Source: Chitinophaga ginsengisoli
GTDB lineage: Bacteria > Bacteroidota > Bacteroidia > Chitinophagales > Chitinophagaceae
DNA length: 64,000 nucleotides
Direction: 5' to 3'
Assembly: GCF_003014595.1 (NCBI RefSeq)
Contig: NZ_PYGK01000001.1
Location: 310,001 to 374,000 of the forward strand
The notes beneath the pieces were generated by a model. It made no database searches. It worked only from the letters and a program-made list of their open reading frames with translations, and was not told the origin of the DNA. The position numbers were made by a program, and so were the translations under genes. Shown piece after piece: positions 37,721 through 47,258 of this stretch (the stretch's first letter is position 1; the number at the start of each line of letters is the position of its first letter).

Positions 37721-38063
37721 TCTATATTCGTTTGTCGACCAAATTATGAGAGCCCTGAAAAGAAGATGAATGAGACCGAACCTATGACGCAACCGAACTA
37801 ATTTTCATCCACGAAGAATTTCTAATGAAGCAGGTTGAAATTTATTTATAGCCAATCTTTCTGACGAGCACATAAGTGTATGCTATGAATTTATTCACCA
37901 CCGGATTTCCTGGAAAATTTACCAACAAACTATTTCACAGATCTAACGACATGGATAATGAAGCATTGCAATTCAATGTAATGTGACATTGTTTCAATAA
38001 TATTTATTCATTCACCAAAATGAATAACCGATAAAGTTAAGGTTAAATTAGAAGTATACAGTA

Positions 38064-38096
38064 CCCGGTCCGTTTCTTCGGACTGGGCGTTTTTAC
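38064..38096 (+). terminator. Orphan terminator-like hairpin
   Basis: CCCGGTCCG - TTTCTT - CGGACTGGG, a 9-bp stem with one G-T pair, followed by CGTTTTT. No gene lies just upstream, so it ends either an unseen small RNA or a leader of the downstream lactonase gene. Confidence 0.65.
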
Positions 38097-38297
38097 ACTA
38101 AAAAGCATTAATTAATTGAAAACCAATTAATTAGATGTTTTAATAATGACCTCATTATCTCCTGAAATTTCGACGATCTCTTAATGAGTAGTATGATTGG
38201 TCCAAAATTGGGTGTGTTGAAAAATAAGGGCTTTAAAATGCTTTTTTCTACTTTATTTCATATTTAGTAATTTGTCTTACCTAAAAAGTCCTGGTTT

Positions 38298-39428
38298 ATG
38301 CTCAATGCCTTACTCACCTGCACCCTTTTATTAACGTCTACTATGCTGTCGGCACAAACTGATACAACCAAGGAAAAATATTTACTGATAGGTACTTATA
38401 CAAAAAGTGCGGAAGAGGGAGTTAATGTTTATGCATTTAATACCAGCACCGGAGCCTTGCGTTATGTGAGCACTACTAAAAATGTAGACAATCCGTCTTA
38501 CCTCGTTATTGCTCCTGATCAAAAACATGTCTATTCAGTAAACGAAAATAATGAAGGAGGAGTAAGTGCTTTTGAATGGGATACGACGAGTGGAGTATTG
38601 ACTTTTTTGAATAAACAAGCTTCCGGTGGTGCGGCACCTTGTTACATCACTACCGATGAAGATGGTAAATATGTGATAGTAGGAAATTATGGTGGAGGAA
38701 GCTTATCGGTACTACCTGTTCGGGCGGATGGAAAAATTGATGCACCCGTGCAGACGATCGAACACACCGGTACGGGACCGAACAAAGAACGACAGGAAAA
38801 ACCACATGTGCATTGTACGGTATTCGGTCCGGATCATAAATCATTGTATGTGTCAGATCTGGGAATAGACCAGGTTGTCATTTACGCTTACCGGCAGGGA
38901 GATGTATTACCACTCATGCCGGCAGATACCGGATATGCGTTACTTCCTCCCGGATCTGGTCCGAGACATATTACTTTTCACCCCAACGGAAAATGGGCAT
39001 ATGTGATTCATGAACTGGACGGAAAAGTTACTGGCTTTAATTATGTAAGGGGAAGACTGATTCCTTTCCAGACGATATCAACTTTACCCGCTACCTACAA
39101 GGGACCTATGTCGGGAGCAGACATTCACATTTCTCCGGATGGAAAATTTTTGTATGCTTCCAACAGGGATAAATTGAACAATATTGTTATCTATAGCATA
39201 GAACGTAAAAATGGACAACTGGTAAAAAAAGGCGAACAGTCATCCGGTGGAAAAGCGCCGCGCAATTTTATGATAGATCCGGATGGTAACTTTTTGTTAG
39301 TGGCAAATCAGAATACCGATAATGTGGTCGTGTTTAAAAGAAACAAAACAACTGGCTTATTAAAAGCTACCGGTCAGGAAATAAAAGTCCCGAAACCGGT
39401 ATGTTTGAAAATGATCGGCAGTAAGTAA
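38298..39428 (+). CDS. Exported lactonase family protein (6-phosphogluconolactonase/YkgB-type beta-propeller)
   Basis: 376 residues with a signal peptide (MLNALLTCTLLLTSTMLSAQ, cleavage about 19). The mature part is a seven-bladed propeller of the lactonase family (PF10282): YLLIGTYTKSAEEGVNVYAFN, NPSYLVIAPDQKHVYSVNE, GSGPRHITFHPNGKWAYVIHELDG, SGADIHISPDGKFLYASNR. Relatives hydrolyse 6-phosphogluconolactone in the cytoplasm, but an exported form cannot act on that pool, so the substrate is probably another lactone or aldonolactone. Single gene. Confidence 0.82.
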   Translation: MLNALLTCTLLLTSTMLSAQTDTTKEKYLLIGTYTKSAEEGVNVYAFNTSTGALRYVSTTKNVDNPSYLVIAPDQKHVYSVNENNEGGVSAFEWDTTSGVLTFLNKQASGGAAPCYITTDEDGKYVIVGNYGGGSLSVLPVRADGKIDAPVQTIEHTGTGPNKERQEKPHVHCTVFGPDHKSLYVSDLGIDQVVIYAYRQGDVLPLMPADTGYALLPPGSGPRHITFHPNGKWAYVIHELDGKVTGFNYVRGRLIPFQTISTLPATYKGPMSGADIHISPDGKFLYASNRDKLNNIVIYSIERKNGQLVKKGEQSSGGKAPRNFMIDPDGNFLLVANQNTDNVVVFKRNKTTGLLKATGQEIKVPKPVCLKMIGSK

Positions 39429-39497
39429 AAAGAAAAGACAATTTTATTGTACGTCTGATTGGCACAACTTTTTCAGAAGAACTTAAAAAGAAAGATT

Positions 39498-39848
39498 ATG
39501 AAAAAGAAAGCAGCAAAACCGACAGATAAAAAGTCCGAAGAATTGAACGAAGACGAAAAGTTTCCAGGTTATCCCGCATATCCCGCAAGTGAAGATATTA
39601 CCTACAGAGGTGAGCAGGAAGAACTTGATGTGGAAAAAGTAACCAGGTCTTCCCGCATCAACAATGAACTGGCGAGAGATTCATCTGGTAATCCGTCTGA
39701 CCAGGATGAAGAGGAAGGACTTGATGTTCCCGGAGCAGATCTTGATGACGACAATGAACGGATCGGAGAAGAAGATGAAGAAAATAATTACTATAGTTTA
39801 GGTGGCGACAGGCATGAAGATCTCGAAGAAGATAACGATGAGTCGTGA
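39498..39848 (+). CDS. Small, very acidic, probably disordered protein
   Basis: 116 residues from the ATG at 39498 (MKKKAAKPTD). After a short basic start the rest is rich in Asp, Glu and Asn with no hydrophobic core (for example DQDEEEGLDVPGADLDDDNE), so it is likely unstructured. A repeated Tyr-Pro motif (PGYPAYPAS) sits near residue 25. Family not recognised; such acidic tails occur as soluble cytoplasmic proteins of unknown role in Bacteroidota. It lies 69 bp after the lactonase gene and is convergent with the cls gene. Confidence 0.65.
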   Translation: MKKKAAKPTDKKSEELNEDEKFPGYPAYPASEDITYRGEQEELDVEKVTRSSRINNELARDSSGNPSDQDEEEGLDVPGADLDDDNERIGEEDEENNYYSLGGDRHEDLEEDNDES

Positions 39849-39855
39849 TCACCAT

Positions 39856-41400
39856 TTATAATAATGGCGTCAACAGTCTGCATACCGCATCGATGAACCG
39901 CTCCCAGATGGAACGGTTTTTCCATAGACGTCGTTCAATATGAACAGAATCTTGCAAATCTTGTTCGAAAGCCAAGTTTAGCTTATACACAACTTGTTTG
40001 TCATAAATCACTACTGCAAGTTCACTATTCAGATAGAAACTCCGGTAATCCAGATTAACAGAACCAACAATTGCAAGGTTATCGTCTATTGCAATTGACT
40101 TGGCATGTATAAAGCCCTTTTGATAGAAGTAAACTTTTACACCGGCATCAAGCATGGACTTGATGTAAGATTGTGCTGCATGTTGCACAAAAAAAGAATC
40201 TCCTCTAAACGGTAAGATCAGTTGTACATTCTTACCTGCCAGTGCTGCCATCTGTAAGGCAGTTAATATTTGTTCATTGGGAATGAAGTAGGGATTGCTG
40301 ATACGGATGGAACGTCGTGCCACATTGATCGCCATCAGAATAGTCTGCATCGCCATCGGAAAATCGGAGTCAGGACCACTGGCCACAATATCCACAAAAC
40401 AATTTTCCCGGAGATCGGGACGGTGAAAGTAAGGAGCGTTAAAAGGGAAAGTATTCTTGCTGCAGTAACGATAACTCATCATGAATTGCAGCTGTAATAA
40501 ATTCACAACATCGCCTTCCAGTTTCAGATGCGTGTCTCTCCAGAAAACAGGATTTTTCGCATTGTTCAGATAACGGGCATCCATATTGATACCTCCGGTA
40601 AATCCTACTTCTCCATCTATGATGATGATCTTTCTGTGATTGCGATAGTTGGCGTTGAGATAAAAGTTGATCAGTACAGGTGAAAAAGCAAAAACCTCTG
40701 CACCATGCTCTTCCAGCAGATCGGGAATATCTCCGATATTATCACTTCCCAGATCATCATATATAAATCTGACTTCTACTCCCTCTTTTAATTTCTCAAC
40801 CAGGATATTGGCTACTTCATTACCAACATCATCTGCAGCAAAAATGTAGTACTCAATATGTATATGATGTTTTGCCGCTCTTAATGCTTCCATCACTGCG
40901 GGAAATTTTTCTTCTCCGTTCAGTAAGAGCTGTACACGATTATCACGCGAAAGTACAGAGTGACGGGTATTCAGTAACATAGCAGATATTTCCTGCTTGC
41001 TTGCTACCAGGTGTCTGAGTTGAATTTGTAAATGTTCTATTTCTTTTCGCTGCGACTCCCAATATCGCAACATCAATGTTTCATCTTTACTACCTTTCAG
41101 TGTGAAGCGACGTTTCTTGCGCAGATCTCTACCCAGGTAATAATAGACTACTAGTCCGAGTATAGGGACGAAGCTTAGCAGCATGATGTAAGCCATCGCC
41201 TTGACCGGATTGCGGTTTTCCAGCAAAATAGTGCCCACTACTCCAAGAAAGGAAAGTGAGATGAGCACATAACCAGTGATTTTCAATGCTATATGCCAGT
41301 CTGTATCCCAGAGGAAATATAATATCTGATACACGCAGCTTCTTTCTAAATGGTTAAGAATAAAGGTAATGGTAATATCATTAGAATAAATTATCCCCAT
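39856..41400 (-). CDS. cls: Cardiolipin synthase (phospholipase D family)
   Basis: Joins two phosphatidylglycerol molecules to cardiolipin at the inner membrane. 514 residues from the ATG at 41400; a TTG one codon earlier is less likely. Two N-terminal transmembrane helices (about 35-85, VLISLSFLGVVGTILL and MLLSFVPILGLVVYYYLG) are followed by two HxKxxxxD motifs: HRKIIIIDGEVGFTGGIN and HAKSIAIDDNLAIVGSVN. This is the complete ClsA-type architecture. Divergent from the large helicase gene by 53 bp. Confidence 0.93.
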   Translation of the reverse strand: MGIIYSNDITITFILNHLERSCVYQILYFLWDTDWHIALKITGYVLISLSFLGVVGTILLENRNPVKAMAYIMLLSFVPILGLVVYYYLGRDLRKKRRFTLKGSKDETLMLRYWESQRKEIEHLQIQLRHLVASKQEISAMLLNTRHSVLSRDNRVQLLLNGEEKFPAVMEALRAAKHHIHIEYYIFAADDVGNEVANILVEKLKEGVEVRFIYDDLGSDNIGDIPDLLEEHGAEVFAFSPVLINFYLNANYRNHRKIIIIDGEVGFTGGINMDARYLNNAKNPVFWRDTHLKLEGDVVNLLQLQFMMSYRYCSKNTFPFNAPYFHRPDLRENCFVDIVASGPDSDFPMAMQTILMAINVARRSIRISNPYFIPNEQILTALQMAALAGKNVQLILPFRGDSFFVQHAAQSYIKSMLDAGVKVYFYQKGFIHAKSIAIDDNLAIVGSVNLDYRSFYLNSELAVVIYDKQVVYKLNLAFEQDLQDSVHIERRLWKNRSIWERFIDAVCRLLTPLL

Positions 41401-41453
41401 CAATCGTTCTTAACATAAATTATCATTTTTTTTGTTCTTACAACGAACTGTAC

Positions 41454-44400
41454 ATGAAGGAATCAATCCTTATCAAACTGGAGGCCTCACGCCGGGAATT
41501 ACTGGATCTGGGACTACGTAACCCTTTATTGAATTATCGTTTACCCCTTAGTCGTGGAGTGCATATTGAACAGGAAAGCGTTGCCAATATATATGAAGTA
41601 TTGGTGAAGCAGGGAAAGGCAATGACTTTTCTCCCTAAAACTGATTCAAAAGAAAAGAAAGAAAAAGAAGTTGATGTTGCTGAACCCCCGCTGCCTTTAC
41701 AGGAACCGGAGGAAATAGTATATGATACTCGTCTGCAAACAACTGAAACTGCTGTTGCATTACAGAACAGGTTATTAAATACTTACTATGCTGCACGTAC
41801 CAGCCTGGAAGAACAGGGGGTGAATATTCTGTTCCTTACATTGGGGATGCTGAAGTGGTATGAAAAAGATAATGGTAAAGAACAACGGCAGGCGCCATTA
41901 ATATTAATACCTGTTTCTCTTGAACGATCCAGCGCAAGAGAACGATTTCGTTTACGCTATACTGGTAGTGAAGTGGAAATGAATCTTAGTTTACAGACTA
42001 AGATAAAAGCAGAATTTGGTATTACGATACCAGATATGCCGGAGGCAGATGAAATAGCAGTACTTGATTACATCAAACAGGTAGCAGCAACCATCAATGG
42101 TATGCAGAACTGGGAAGTTGTTACGGATGCTGTTGAACTGGGCTTCTTCTCTTTTGGTAAACTAATGCTATACCATGACCTTGATAGTGATGGATGGCCC
42201 ACTGATGAAAAGCCTGCTGATCATCCTATTCTGCAAGGTCTTTTTGGAGATGGATTCAAAGAGAATGCACCAAATATTTCTGAGGAAGTATTTATTGATA
42301 CGGAAACAACAGCAGATGAATTACACCAGGTAGTTGATGCAGATGGATCTCAACTGTTAGCTATGCTGGCTGTGCAGGAAGGACGTAACCTGGTGATACA
42401 GGGACCTCCCGGTACAGGTAAGTCACAAACCATCACCAACCTTATTGCCAATGCAATTGGTGAAGGAAAGAAAGTGTTGTTTGTTGCTGAGAAAATGGCA
42501 GCGCTTGAAGTAGTGAAACGCAGGCTGGATAGCATTCAATTAGGGGAGGCATGTCTTGAATTGCATAGTCATAAAGCGAATAAAAAAGAACTGCATCAGG
42601 AATTAAGGAGAACATTGGAATTAGGTAAGCCTGCTATTTTGCAGCTGCAACAGGAAGTAACATTACTCGATGATTACAGGAAAGAGTTGAATGATTATAG
42701 TACTGCTGTAAACACACCAGTTGGAGAAAGTGGTATTACTCCTCATCAGTTAATGGGGTATCTGTTAAAACTGAAAGAGCAATTTGCCGCAATAGAATTG
42801 CCACGCATTGCAATACCTGATATTGATTCGTGGAATGCATTACGCATGCAACGTGCAGAAGCAATGTCCACAAGGATTGAGAACAGACTGGCGGAAACAG
42901 GCATACCTTCAGCATTGTTGTTTTGGGGAAGTGAGTTAACGGTATTGACACCAGCAGGTCAGGATAAATTAATGCCTGTATTAGAGAAAGCAGAAAGTAC
43001 AACTGTTGCGTTACAACACGAAAGCGCTGTTATAGCTGGACAGGTAGGATTACCAATGCCGCTCTCCAGAAAGTATAGCATGGACCTGTCTTTCTTTGTA
43101 CAACTTGCTTCCATTCGTCCGGATATAGCAGGTGTGCAATTAAAACATTCTGCGTGGTTACAACAAAAAGAAGATATCAAAGAGTTTATCGAAACGGGTA
43201 AACGACTACGGCAGATCCACCTGGTGTATGATCCGATTCTTATTCCAGAGGCATGGGATCAGCAGGTACTTGAAATGCGTCAGAACTTACTGGCGTTTGG
43301 CGATAAGTGGTATAAATTTTTAAAAGGTGATTATAACAAAACGAATCGTCAGCTGGCCGCTTTATACAGATCAGGAGCGCCTGATGACCTGCAGGGAAAA
43401 CTAACCTGTATCGATGCAATTCTTGAAGCAAGACGATTAAGTAAGTTGCTGCAAGAACATGAAGTACTTGCGAAAGAGTTGTTTGGACAGCGTGTGCAGA
43501 AGGGGCAGGCAAACTGGGAAATGCTGGAGAGCATCACTAACTATTTAACAGAAGTACATAAGCAGATCAGTTATGGTTCCTGTTCTGCTGTGATATTAGA
43601 TTATCTGGAGAAGAACGAACCGGTAGAAACAGCGAAGCGTTATTATGATACATTGCTGAAACATCTCCAACAACAGGGTGCTGCTATAGATGCATTAGTT
43701 ACTGCATTTGCACTGAATGAGAAAAAACGTTTCCGAGAGATTACACCACTGCTGCAAAGACCTTATGAAGATCAGATCCTGTTGACGCAATCATGGATGA
43801 AAGGATTGCCTGAAATACATCATATCATTTCATGGAATAACCTTGCAGAAACTGCATCAGCAGAAGGACTACAGATGCTGATAGATACAGTTGCATATTG
43901 GCCGGAAAGTGTGACCGCATTAAAAGGTGCATTGCAGAAAACATGGTATGAATATCTGTGGGAGAAAGCCCTGATAGCGCATGCTTCACTACGCAAATTT
44001 GAAAGATCAAGTCATGAAGCGGCAGTGAAACAGTTTGTAAAATTAGATACACTTAACCTGCAATACAACCGGGCAAGGGCTGCACTTAAACATTGGGATG
44101 GTGTGCCGCCATTGGAAGCTGGTGGACAAGTGAATGTACTGCGCACAGAGTTTAACAAAAAGGCGAGACACATGCCTATACGTAAGCTCATGCAGTCTGC
44201 AGGACTGGCCATACAAGCGATCAAGCCTGTGTTCATGATGAGCCCTCTGTCTATTGCCAACTTCTTACCACCAGGCGCGCTGCAGTTTGATCTGGTAATA
44301 TTTGACGAAGCGAGCCAGGTGAGACCAGTAGATGCGCTGGGTGCATTATTGAGAGGTAAACAATTGGTGGTAGTAGGTGATAGTAAGCAGTTGCCACCAA

Positions 44401-46121
44401 GTACTTTCTTTGATTCATTAATGAAAGAAGTAGATGACGAAGAAAATGTAACAGCAGATATGCCTAGCATCTTAGGTATGTGTGATGCACAGGGAGCACC
44501 ACAGCGAATGTTGCGCTGGCACTACCGTAGCAGACATGAGTCGCTGATCAGCATGTCCAATCATGAGTTCTATGAAGATAAGTTAGTGATCTTTCCAAGT
44601 CCTGGTGCGGAGCATAAAATGGGATTAGTATATCACCATTTAAAAGATGCAACATATGATCGTGGTAAGACAAGAACAAATCAGCGTGAAGCAGATGCCA
44701 TTACCGAAGCGGTGATTGAACATGCAAAGCATCATCCGGAAATGAGTCTTGGTGTTGTTGCTTTTAGCTCCGCGCAAATGCAGGCCATACAACAGGCACT
44801 CGAAACAGCCAGAAAAAAAATGCCAGAAGTGGAAATGTTCTTCAAAGCACATCCACATGAACCATTCTTTGTAAAGAACCTGGAGAATGTGCAGGGAGAT
44901 GAACGTGATGTGATCTTTATAAGTATTGGTTATGGTCGTACACCAGAAGGCACGGTGAATCTATCTTTCGGGCCTTTGAATAATGAAGGAGGTGAAAAAA
45001 GATTAAACGTATTGATCACGCGGGCGAAGCAACGCTGCGAAGTATTTACGAACCTGACTGCTGATGATATTGATCTGAGTAAAACAGAAAGTGAAGGTGT
45101 ACGTACATTGAAGAACTTCCTGTATTTCGCACAGCATGGATCCATGCAAAGTGGGTATACTGATGGCAAGCCTGTGAATATTCCTTTTGAGACACTTGTT
45201 GCAGAACACCTGACAGCAGCTGGTTACAATGTAAAGAAACAGGTAGGAAGTAAAGGCTTTTATATAGACCTCGCAGTAGTTGATCCCGAACATCCAGGTA
45301 AATATATTATGGGTATTATGTGTGATGGTGCTGCCTATCATGCGGCACGTTCTGCAAAAGACAGGGATAGATTGCGTCAGCAGGTATTGGAGAATATGGG
45401 CTGGAACATTTATAATGTATGGAGTACCGACTGGTTCCGCCATCCTGCGAGGGAATTGAGAAGATTAGTTGCTGCTATTGAAAACGTACGTGGAGGAAAT
45501 AGTGATGATCAGGAAGTGGAAACGACATCTGCCGAAGATTACACGATGATAAGGGAAGATGAAGGCGAGGGAAGCGATGTACCGTTGTATGAAATGGCGG
45601 TATTACCTGAAGAGATAGCGGCGAAAGATCTGCATCAACATCCAGCAGAAAAGTTAAGATCATGGCTGGAAATGGTCGTGCGCGTAGAGAGCCCTGTTCA
45701 TGTGGAAGAAGTGACGCGCCGTATCCTAGATGCCGCCGATGTATCACGTGTAGGTAACAGAATACGTGAGGTATTGAAACAGGCTATTGCAGATGCTGTT
45801 GGTAATGATTCAGTAATAGTAAAAGAAGAATTCCTCTGGGATGCAACGATGGATACACCATTGGTGCGTAGCAGAATGAACCTGCCATCTGCGTCACGTA
45901 AGATGACCTATATCGCGCCAGAAGAATTACAGGTGGTGATTGAAAAAGTAGTGCGGGATGCTATTGCTATTACGATGGTGGCTGCCATTCCCATTATCGC
46001 AAAAACACTGGGGTTTGCCCGTGTAACTGAAGACCTGAGAGCCGATCTGCAGGAAGCTGTTGAGAAAGCTTTAGCCGATGGTGTTATTTATCAGGATGAC
46101 GAATGGCTCAAAGTAAAATAA
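41454..46121 (+). CDS. DUF4011-type superfamily 1 helicase with C-terminal nuclease-like domain
   Basis: 1555 residues, COG1112 class. The N-terminal DUF4011 domain begins SRRELLDLGLRNPLLNYR. Helicase motifs: Walker A GPPGTGKS (about 317-324), Walker B IFDEASQ (about 950), motif III GDSKQLPPS (about 972), NVQGDERDVIFISIGYG (about 1143) and motif VI NVLITRAKQR (about 1184). Roughly 600 residues separate motifs Ia and II, mostly helical. Residues about 1245-1335 (IDLAVV, GIMCDGAAYH, LENMGWNIYNVWSTDWF) resemble a Vsr/PD-(D/E)xK nuclease fold. A DUF3320-like segment (EEVTRRILDAADVSRVG) follows. Acts on DNA or RNA in the cytoplasm; relatives occur in genome defence and repair. Its stop abuts the vWA gene stop. 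Confidence 0.88.
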   Translation: MKESILIKLEASRRELLDLGLRNPLLNYRLPLSRGVHIEQESVANIYEVLVKQGKAMTFLPKTDSKEKKEKEVDVAEPPLPLQEPEEIVYDTRLQTTETAVALQNRLLNTYYAARTSLEEQGVNILFLTLGMLKWYEKDNGKEQRQAPLILIPVSLERSSARERFRLRYTGSEVEMNLSLQTKIKAEFGITIPDMPEADEIAVLDYIKQVAATINGMQNWEVVTDAVELGFFSFGKLMLYHDLDSDGWPTDEKPADHPILQGLFGDGFKENAPNISEEVFIDTETTADELHQVVDADGSQLLAMLAVQEGRNLVIQGPPGTGKSQTITNLIANAIGEGKKVLFVAEKMAALEVVKRRLDSIQLGEACLELHSHKANKKELHQELRRTLELGKPAILQLQQEVTLLDDYRKELNDYSTAVNTPVGESGITPHQLMGYLLKLKEQFAAIELPRIAIPDIDSWNALRMQRAEAMSTRIENRLAETGIPSALLFWGSELTVLTPAGQDKLMPVLEKAESTTVALQHESAVIAGQVGLPMPLSRKYSMDLSFFVQLASIRPDIAGVQLKHSAWLQQKEDIKEFIETGKRLRQIHLVYDPILIPEAWDQQVLEMRQNLLAFGDKWYKFLKGDYNKTNRQLAALYRSGAPDDLQGKLTCIDAILEARRLSKLLQEHEVLAKELFGQRVQKGQANWEMLESITNYLTEVHKQISYGSCSAVILDYLEKNEPVETAKRYYDTLLKHLQQQGAAIDALVTAFALNEKKRFREITPLLQRPYEDQILLTQSWMKGLPEIHHIISWNNLAETASAEGLQMLIDTVAYWPESVTALKGALQKTWYEYLWEKALIAHASLRKFERSSHEAAVKQFVKLDTLNLQYNRARAALKHWDGVPPLEAGGQVNVLRTEFNKKARHMPIRKLMQSAGLAIQAIKPVFMMSPLSIANFLPPGALQFDLVIFDEASQVRPVDALGALLRGKQLVVVGDSKQLPPSTFFDSLMKEVDDEENVTADMPSILGMCDAQGAPQRMLRWHYRSRHESLISMSNHEFYEDKLVIFPSPGAEHKMGLVYHHLKDATYDRGKTRTNQREADAITEAVIEHAKHHPEMSLGVVAFSSAQMQAIQQALETARKKMPEVEMFFKAHPHEPFFVKNLENVQGDERDVIFISIGYGRTPEGTVNLSFGPLNNEGGEKRLNVLITRAKQRCEVFTNLTADDIDLSKTESEGVRTLKNFLYFAQHGSMQSGYTDGKPVNIPFETLVAEHLTAAGYNVKKQVGSKGFYIDLAVVDPEHPGKYIMGIMCDGAAYHAARSAKDRDRLRQQVLENMGWNIYNVWSTDWFRHPARELRRLVAAIENVRGGNSDDQEVETTSAEDYTMIREDEGEGSDVPLYEMAVLPEEIAAKDLHQHPAEKLRSWLEMVVRVESPVHVEEVTRRILDAADVSRVGNRIREVLKQAIADAVGNDSVIVKEEFLWDATMDTPLVRSRMNLPSASRKMTYIAPEELQVVIEKVVRDAIAITMVAAIPIIAKTLGFARVTEDLRADLQEAVEKALADGVIYQDDEWLKVK

Positions 46122-47252
46122 TCACTTTTTCAATACCAGCTCTTCTCTGGCAGCCCAGCCGTTGATATCCTGTTTGCTGAGTGCTGCCGCCATCAGATCA
46201 GGAAATTTGTCGGGTGTACAGGCGAAAACAGGAATGCCCAGGTTAGAGAAGTATTGTGCATTACTATGATCGTAAGCAGGAGCGCCATCGTCATTCAGTG
46301 CCAGTAATACGATCACCTGTACGCCGGCGGTGATTAATTCAGCAGCACGCTTCCGCATGTTGTCATCACTGCCGCCTTCAAAAAGGTCTGTGATCAGCAC
46401 AAGCACTGTATCAGCAGGTTTTGTAATGATCTGCTGACAGTACGATAGTGCGGCATTAATATCAGTACCACCACCTAATTGTACGCCAAATAAAAGATCA
46501 ACAGGGTCTTTCAACTCTTCCGTCAGATCAGCAACGGCAGTATCAAATGCCACCATACGGGTTTTGATAGCGGGTATGGATGCCATTACAGAACCAAAGA
46601 TGCCCGAGTAAACAACAGAGGTTCCCATAGACCCACTCTGATCAAGACAGAGTACAACATCTTTCAGAGAGGTTGTTCTTCGTCCGTAACCGATACGAGT
46701 TTCAGGAATGATCGTTTTGTATTCAGGTTGATAATGCTGTAAGTTTTTGAGGATAGTAGCATGCCAGTTGATCTCGTTGTGACGGGGCCTCCTGTTACGA
46801 ATGCTTCTGTGCAGACTACCAGTGATAGCTTGTAAAGTAGGCTGCGTCAGCTTTTTCAGCAGATCGTCTACCACTCTTTTTACTACCTGCCGCGCAGTAT
46901 CTCTTGTTTTATCAGGAATGGCATGACGTAATGTTAGTAATGTAGCCACGAGATGTACATCAGGTTCTACATTCTCCAGCATTTCTTTTTCAAGTAAGAG
47001 CTGCGTAATGTTCAGGCGTTGTATCGCGTCACGTTGCATAACCTGTACAACAGAAGCAGGGAAGAAGGTACGGATATCTCCCAGCCAGCGACTCACGTTA
47101 GGAGAGGAGGGACCAAGACCGCCTTTCTTCTCACTATCATAAAGCGCCTCCAATGTTTTGTCCATTTGCAGTTCCTGTCCGCCGAGAGAAAACCCCGTAC
47201 CGTCTGCATCACTACCTCCCAATACGAGGCGCCATTTATTCAGATCATCCAT
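46122..47252 (-). CDS. yehP: vWA-domain protein, YehP type
   Basis: 376 residues, close to E. coli YehP. An N-terminal helical region is followed by a von Willebrand A domain with a complete MIDAS: DQSGSM (about 203), GGGTDI (about 265) and ITDLFEGG (about 293). vWA proteins of this class work with MoxR AAA+ ATPases as metal-dependent adaptors or chaperone clients. Last gene of the SWIM-DUF5691-MoxR-DUF5682-vWA operon, 6 bp after the DUF5682 gene. Name by family resemblance recalled from memory. Confidence 0.85.
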   Translation of the reverse strand: MDDLNKWRLVLGGSDADGTGFSLGGQELQMDKTLEALYDSEKKGGLGPSSPNVSRWLGDIRTFFPASVVQVMQRDAIQRLNITQLLLEKEMLENVEPDVHLVATLLTLRHAIPDKTRDTARQVVKRVVDDLLKKLTQPTLQAITGSLHRSIRNRRPRHNEINWHATILKNLQHYQPEYKTIIPETRIGYGRRTTSLKDVVLCLDQSGSMGTSVVYSGIFGSVMASIPAIKTRMVAFDTAVADLTEELKDPVDLLFGVQLGGGTDINAALSYCQQIITKPADTVLVLITDLFEGGSDDNMRKRAAELITAGVQVIVLLALNDDGAPAYDHSNAQYFSNLGIPVFACTPDKFPDLMAAALSKQDINGWAAREELVLKK

Positions 47253-47258
47253 ACAATA

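Larger units (their letters stand above)
37662..38297. other. 636-bp intergenic region with two terminators
   Basis: Holds the mnmG terminator (37683-37720) and, 340 bp further, a second free-standing terminator-like hairpin (38064-38096). No ORF and no exact TAnnTTTG box was found between them. May hide a small RNA. Confidence 0.6.

Noticed and set aside
39856-46121. A PLD-family protein divergent from a COG1112 helicase, as in the Mokosh defence system
   Set aside because: The PLD protein has the two N-terminal membrane helices and paired HxKxxxxD motifs of an ordinary cardiolipin synthase, and the helicase has the DUF4011/DUF3320 layout with no kinase-like domain. The adjacency is more likely coincidental.
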